Positions 60,348 through 64,000 of a stretch of 64,000 nt of DNA are shown here, in pieces. The notes beneath the pieces are model-generated. The model made no database searches. It saw nothing but the letters and a program-made list of their open reading frames with translations, and was not told the origin of the DNA. How positions within the stretch are numbered: position 1 is the first letter of the stretch; each line of letters starts with the position of its first letter. A program made the translations under genes and the position numbers. Source of the DNA: Apostichopus japonicus (taxonomy: Eukaryota; Echinodermata; Holothuroidea; Aspidochirotida; Stichopodidae); contig NC_092573.1 of NCBI RefSeq assembly GCF_037975245.1, positions 8,648,501 through 8,712,500 of the forward strand, written 5' to 3'.

Positions 60348-61299
60348 CTGCAAAAAATAAATATCAATTAGAACTATTAAGAGAATGTTCATTTAAAGTT
60401 AATGCCACTGCTATGACTACCACTACTTTACAGTTGCAGCGTGAATATACTCCAACTCGCGTGCACTAATGGGTCATTATTTTTTATTCAATATTATTTT
60501 TACCGGTATTCAAGGTTTGTTTCGGATGTATTTCGATATATTCGTTGATGGCAGATTTCAATATTGTCGGTGTGGATATGAAAGAAAAAACGGTTTATCT
60601 GATATATCGATTTACTGAGGCACCCTAGATCAGCAACACAAAAATGACATTGAAAATGTTGCAATGGTCAACCAAAATGTTTTTACCACATATGAAGTCA
60701 AAAATGGGCTATAGTTCTTGAGTTTCATGTTACATGCTGAGCATCAAATGCACACATGCATGCTGAATTGATGCTGTAACAGAGTTTTCCCAGTTAAATC
60801 TCAGATTGACCCATGACTTTGTCTTCCACAGGTGACAGTGCACTATGAGGTGTCATTGACACACTTGCCAACATATAACTTCCTAGGTTTCTCTAATCAA
60901 AGATTCTCAAATTTTGACCACTGTTGATTCAAGTGACCACACCTACATACCACATGAGATCTGTCCAAGATTCCCTTCTTGAGATATCATGTTTACAAAG
61001 TATTCACAGTTTCACCTCTGTTGACCCCAAATGATCTTTGACCTTTGCCAAAAACAATAGGCTTCTTGTACTCTATCGGGTACACCCACATGCCAACTAT
61101 GAAATCTATCTAAGCTTCCTTTCATGAGAAATTGTGTTTACAAGGTAGGCATCAGTAAAATACATACACATGCACAAATACTCACCATCACAAATTTCAA
61201 AGGTTACAACTATCATCCAAACCAAAAAGGGGAAAAAGAGCAGTGTATATGTACTGGAGGAAATGCATATTAGAGCAAAATCCTCCAAATGCTTCTCAC

Positions 61300-61348
61300 C
61301 TTGAATAATGATGCATGGGGATGTTGACTTCAGATCCTTAGTAATATT
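61300..61348 (-). CDS. minus-strand gene, 49 nt exon with CII motif
   Basis: 16 codons plus one base between GTGTAG and GTGAGA, encoding NITKDLKSTSPCIIIQ. The TPCII-like motif directly before the FMLAVD block is what the family shows. The acceptor is weak, but the phase match on both sides supports it. Confidence 0.6.
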
Positions 61349-61794
61349 CTACACAGTACTGGTTTCCTGTACATAATGTAAATGTAGGAACATTAAAATT
61401 GTTTGGAATACTTATCTTATTATGTGGGACAAAACATTCAAGATGCCATCTGGGAAAACAGAAGTATCTTCCAAAGCATAACATAAAATAAATGAAACTG
61501 AGGGACAATATGCATCCCTGAAATCAAAATGATGACAATGGGGAAGATCTTAATCAACTGATGGCATATGATGTACTGAACTTTGGACTTCAGAGTCCCA
61601 ATACACAACAATTACAACTGACCTACAAACAGTGAACATCGCAGAGGAAAATCGTTATAAAGTCAATCAACTTGACTAATACATCTACATAACTGTAAGT
61701 GTAAGAACAACAAACCAGAGAAAAACACAGACAAATAGTGCTATCCTGAGACTGTTCACAAGCTTAATGATTTATAAAGGTAGCTTCTTCTTAC

Positions 61795-61908
61795 CTTTGC
61801 AAGGTAGAAAAGATCATCCCATTTATCTCCAAGGTGATTGCAGAGGAGGAGAATAAGTCCTGGAACATCAGGGGAATGATCACCACTTTCCTTCTTAGCA
61901 CTCTCCCA
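61795..61908 (-). CDS. minus-strand gene, exon cut by the TIR element
   Basis: Ends at the donor GTAAGA (plus 61789-61794). It encodes ESAKKESGDHSPDVPGL and LILLLCNHLGDKWDDLFYLAK. An alternative start at an internal acceptor (TTCCAG, exon from 61859) would leave a 65 nt exon, in which case the inserted element lies in an intron. Confidence 0.55.
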
Positions 61909-63830
61909 TATGGCAAGCCGTTTTAACATTTACCTCTCTATTCTACTTAAGTAGAATTAATTCCACTTAAGTAGAATACAATTAAGCTTAAGTGAAATGA
62001 ATTGCACTTAAGTAGAATTGCATTTTACTTAAGCTTAATTGTATTCCACTTAAGTGGAATTCATATTAGCTTAAGTTCAAACGGTCTTTGTCTACATCGT
62101 ATTTTACTTAAGTAAAATACAATTCTACTTAAGTAAAATACAATTCTGCTTAAGTAAAATTCAATTCTACTTAAGTAAAATGCAATTCTGCTTAAGTAAA
62201 ATTCAATTCTACTTAAGTAAAATGCTATTCTACTTAAGCAAAATGGCTTTTCAATTTCACTTAAGCTAAATGGCTTTTTACTTAAGTGAAATAGAATTAC
62301 GCTTAAGTGAAATGTGATTGGTCAATCTATTTCACTTAAGTAAAATGCAATTTAGCTTAAGTAAAATGTGATTGGTCAATCAGTATATGCTACTCATTGC
62401 GTCACTGTACTTGCCGCGAGGTCCGACTCTGTATACTATTTTAGGTACCTCACCACGTGTTCATCCGCTCAATAGGTTTACCCAGGGAGTTGTTATAACA
62501 ACTCCCTGGTTTACCATTGTCAGAAAAGAGGTAAAAGTACCTAACGTAAAGCTTCCTTAAGCATGTTATCATTTACTGTCATCGTTTTTTCTGCCTTGAT
62601 ATGAAAGAGCATAATTTTAAGTACAGATGGTGTGAAAATAGGGAGGATCGAAGGTGATATAAACCCTTTAAAAAATCTTTGGTTAAATATTGATATTACT
62701 CCGAACGAGCAAATGGAAGGGTTCAGTGTGATAAACTTGCTCCTCTTCTAGCTCATAATCTAAACGGTCATGATATGGAAGTGTGCAAGTGCCATGGTAG
62801 GCCACTAGAACACAGCTATCATGTGGTGGGTAGGATATACCAGATGAAAACTTCTATCTATGCTTTGGCAGGTCTTGAAAGTGATGAGTTTAGTGTGTAA
62901 GTCAATGGAACAATTAATTGTGATGCGAGACCTTTAGAGTTACGTTCAAGACGTACTAGTTACGTAACCATTTGCGGCCATTCCCCCATTATGTGATACT
63001 TATCCAGCTTTCGTTGTGTATATACGAACATAACACCATACTTAGCAAATGAAGCAAAGCTTTGTTTATCACTGAGTCTGAACGTTAGACATTTGGTAAA
63101 TGCAGCCAGCCAATAAATCGTTGCAAACTGTTGCTGATGCAGTTGGAAAAGCACTTTTGAGGGCAAGGGAACGACTACAACAAGACATACCACCAATCAG
63201 TGGTACTAGTAGTAGAAGTATCACAAGGCATGGTACCATGCATGTAAACATTGCCCCCAGACCAACCACTTCTCCGCACGAGGTAAATGTTATAACGGCT
63301 TGCCATATCCTTCAATTCCACTTAAGCTAAATTGTATTTTACTTAAGTAGAATTGAATTTTACTTAAGTAAAATGCAATTGTATTCTACTTAAGTAAAAT
63401 ACAATTCTACTTAAGTAGAATACAATTTAGCTTAAGTTAAATTCAATTTCACTTAAGCTTAATTGTATTCTACTTAAGTAAAATACAATTTTACTTAAGT
63501 AAAATGCATTTAGCTTAAGTGAAAAAGAATGACAATTTTACTTAAGCTAAATTGTATTCTACTTAAGTCGAATTGTATTTTACTTAAGTAGAATACAATT
63601 AAGCTTAAGTGAAATTGAATTTAACTTAAGCTTAAAAGAAAGCGGTAATTTTACTTAAGTAGAATACAATTAAACTTAAGTAAAATGCAATTCTACTTAA
63701 GTGCAATTCATTTTACTTAAGCTTAATTGTATTCTACTTAAGTGCAATTAAGCTTAATTGTATTCTACTTAAGTGGAATTAATTCTACTTAAGTAGAATA
63801 GAGAGGTAAATGTTAAAACGGCTTGCCATA
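61909..63830. mobile_element. TIR element built from CTTAAG palindrome arrays
   Basis: TATGGCAAGCCG at the left and CGGCTTGCCATA at the right are the ends of terminal inverted repeats that are perfect for 83 bp and continue beyond with one 31 bp length difference. CTCCCA flanks both sides (61903-61908, 63831-63836), a 6 bp target duplication. Left array 61940-62365 has 19 and right array 63319-63800 has 22 CTTAAG hexamers, about every 20 bases, most inside longer palindromes such as TTTTACTTAAGTAAAA or TTCTACTTAAGTAGAA. The 950 bp centre is unique; it has a possible coding stretch but no transposase. It is likely non-autonomous. The superfamily is not identified; a 6 bp duplication excludes several common ones. 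Confidence 0.88.
63100..63282 (+). CDS. possible short ORF inside the TIR element
   Basis: From ATG at 63100, 61 codons beginning MQPANKSLQTVADAVGKALL, then Arg- and Ser-rich sequence to SPHE, followed by GAG|GTAAAT, a possible splice donor. Composition is protein-like (amphipathic first third). No family recognised, and the start of the direct repeat of the element end overlaps its 3' side. Confidence 0.2.
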
Positions 63831-64000
63831 CTCCCATCAGCTATTATATTTTGCACCTCCTTCTTCTTCTTTGCTGACACTTGCAGAAACTTCTGAATTC
63901 AACTGATTTCAGTTTGATGCCCACTAAGTCTTCAAAATGTCCCATCATCCCAACCTCCTCAAACAAGAAAGGATATTCATCAAGGAGAGCACATACAGGA
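63831..64000 (-). CDS. minus-strand gene, upstream partial exon
   Basis: The window's last bases read PVCALLDEYPFLFEEVG and MMGHFEDLVGIKLKS on the minus strand. The frame then changes, and KFLQVSAKKKEVQNIIADG continues in another frame up to the inserted element. Both pieces fit the family, so a one- or two-base indel has occurred near 63895-63905. Confidence 0.55.

Larger units (their letters stand above)
59284..64000 (-). pseudogene. multicopy SAM-domain protein 3-like gene, 3' exons, disrupted
   Basis: Minus-strand exons 63831-64000 (partial, runs off the window), 61795-61908, 61300-61348, 60179-60347 and 59284-59413. From the second on, phases fit: 0, 1 and 2. The conserved C-terminal signature is clear: YPFLFEEVGMMGHFEDLVGI, then LILLLCNHLGDKWDDLF, SPCIIIQG, KFMLAVDMVIVNDH, IEYPSEGATLMEFIQR and CFVGLNPEKG to the end. 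I recall these blocks from a repetitive protein family in fish and invertebrates, usually annotated as SAM-domain protein 3-like, of unknown function. The first exon has a frame change near its middle, and a 1922 bp element splits the coding region after 63831 with two extra bases, so this copy is probably inactive. Confidence 0.65.

Noticed and set aside
57105-64000. Hidden exons 6 and 7 of receptor gene B
   Set aside because: I looked for loop C, the KPGL to TM1 junction, TM2 and TM3-TM4 sequences on the plus strand and found none. The region is a tandem repeat followed by an opposite-strand gene.

Overview
The window looks like nuclear DNA of an AT-rich marine invertebrate, probably a deuterostome. 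An echinoderm such as a sea cucumber is my best guess, not something the sequence proves. The evidence is spliced genes with GT-AG introns, tRNA-derived SINEs, a Penelope-like element, a Ty3/gypsy element primed by tRNA-Leu, a LINE remnant, long (TA)n tracts and many inverted-repeat elements. There are no prokaryotic features.

Two tandem paralogues of a Cys-loop (nicotinic acetylcholine receptor-like) subunit lie on the plus strand. Gene A (1739-16169) is complete: seven coding exons of 100, 146, 45, 110, 190, 361 and 488 nt, all phases compatible, 479 residues with signal peptide, ligand-binding domain, Cys-loop and four membrane segments. Gene B (from 23836) repeats the first five exons at the same sizes (100, 146, 45, 110, 190), ending at 55242. 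Its intron 1 is swollen to about 28 kb by mobile DNA, and its transmembrane exons are not found before the window ends. The duplication is visible in non-coding DNA: 1-2295 matches 21204-24385, about 2880-5990 matches 49845-53160, and 9110-9650 matches 55445-57105.

Gene B intron 1 holds two Ty3/gypsy elements in tandem on the minus strand (25841-42253), arranged LTR-body-LTR-body-LTR with an exact 7721 bp period and only a few substitutions seen. Each body has gag, a PR-RT-RH-IN pol in the -1 frame, and a third ORF with two C2H2 zinc fingers where env would sit. A diverged solo LTR of the same family (22631-23528) lies upstream of gene B, and the intact empty target site survives in the gene A copy. 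Between the genes are a SINE, a 5'-truncated Penelope-like element inside a perfect 118 bp inverted repeat, and a LINE reverse-transcriptase remnant.

The right end (59284-64000) carries the 3' exons of a minus-strand gene from a multicopy family often annotated as SAM-domain protein 3-like. It is split by a 1922 bp element with 83 bp perfect terminal inverted repeats, whose ends are arrays of 41 CTTAAG-centred palindromes. A second, unrelated-sequence element of similar design (14391-15506) sits in gene A intron 6. These two palindrome-array elements and the zinc-finger ORF of the gypsy element are the most unusual things in the window.
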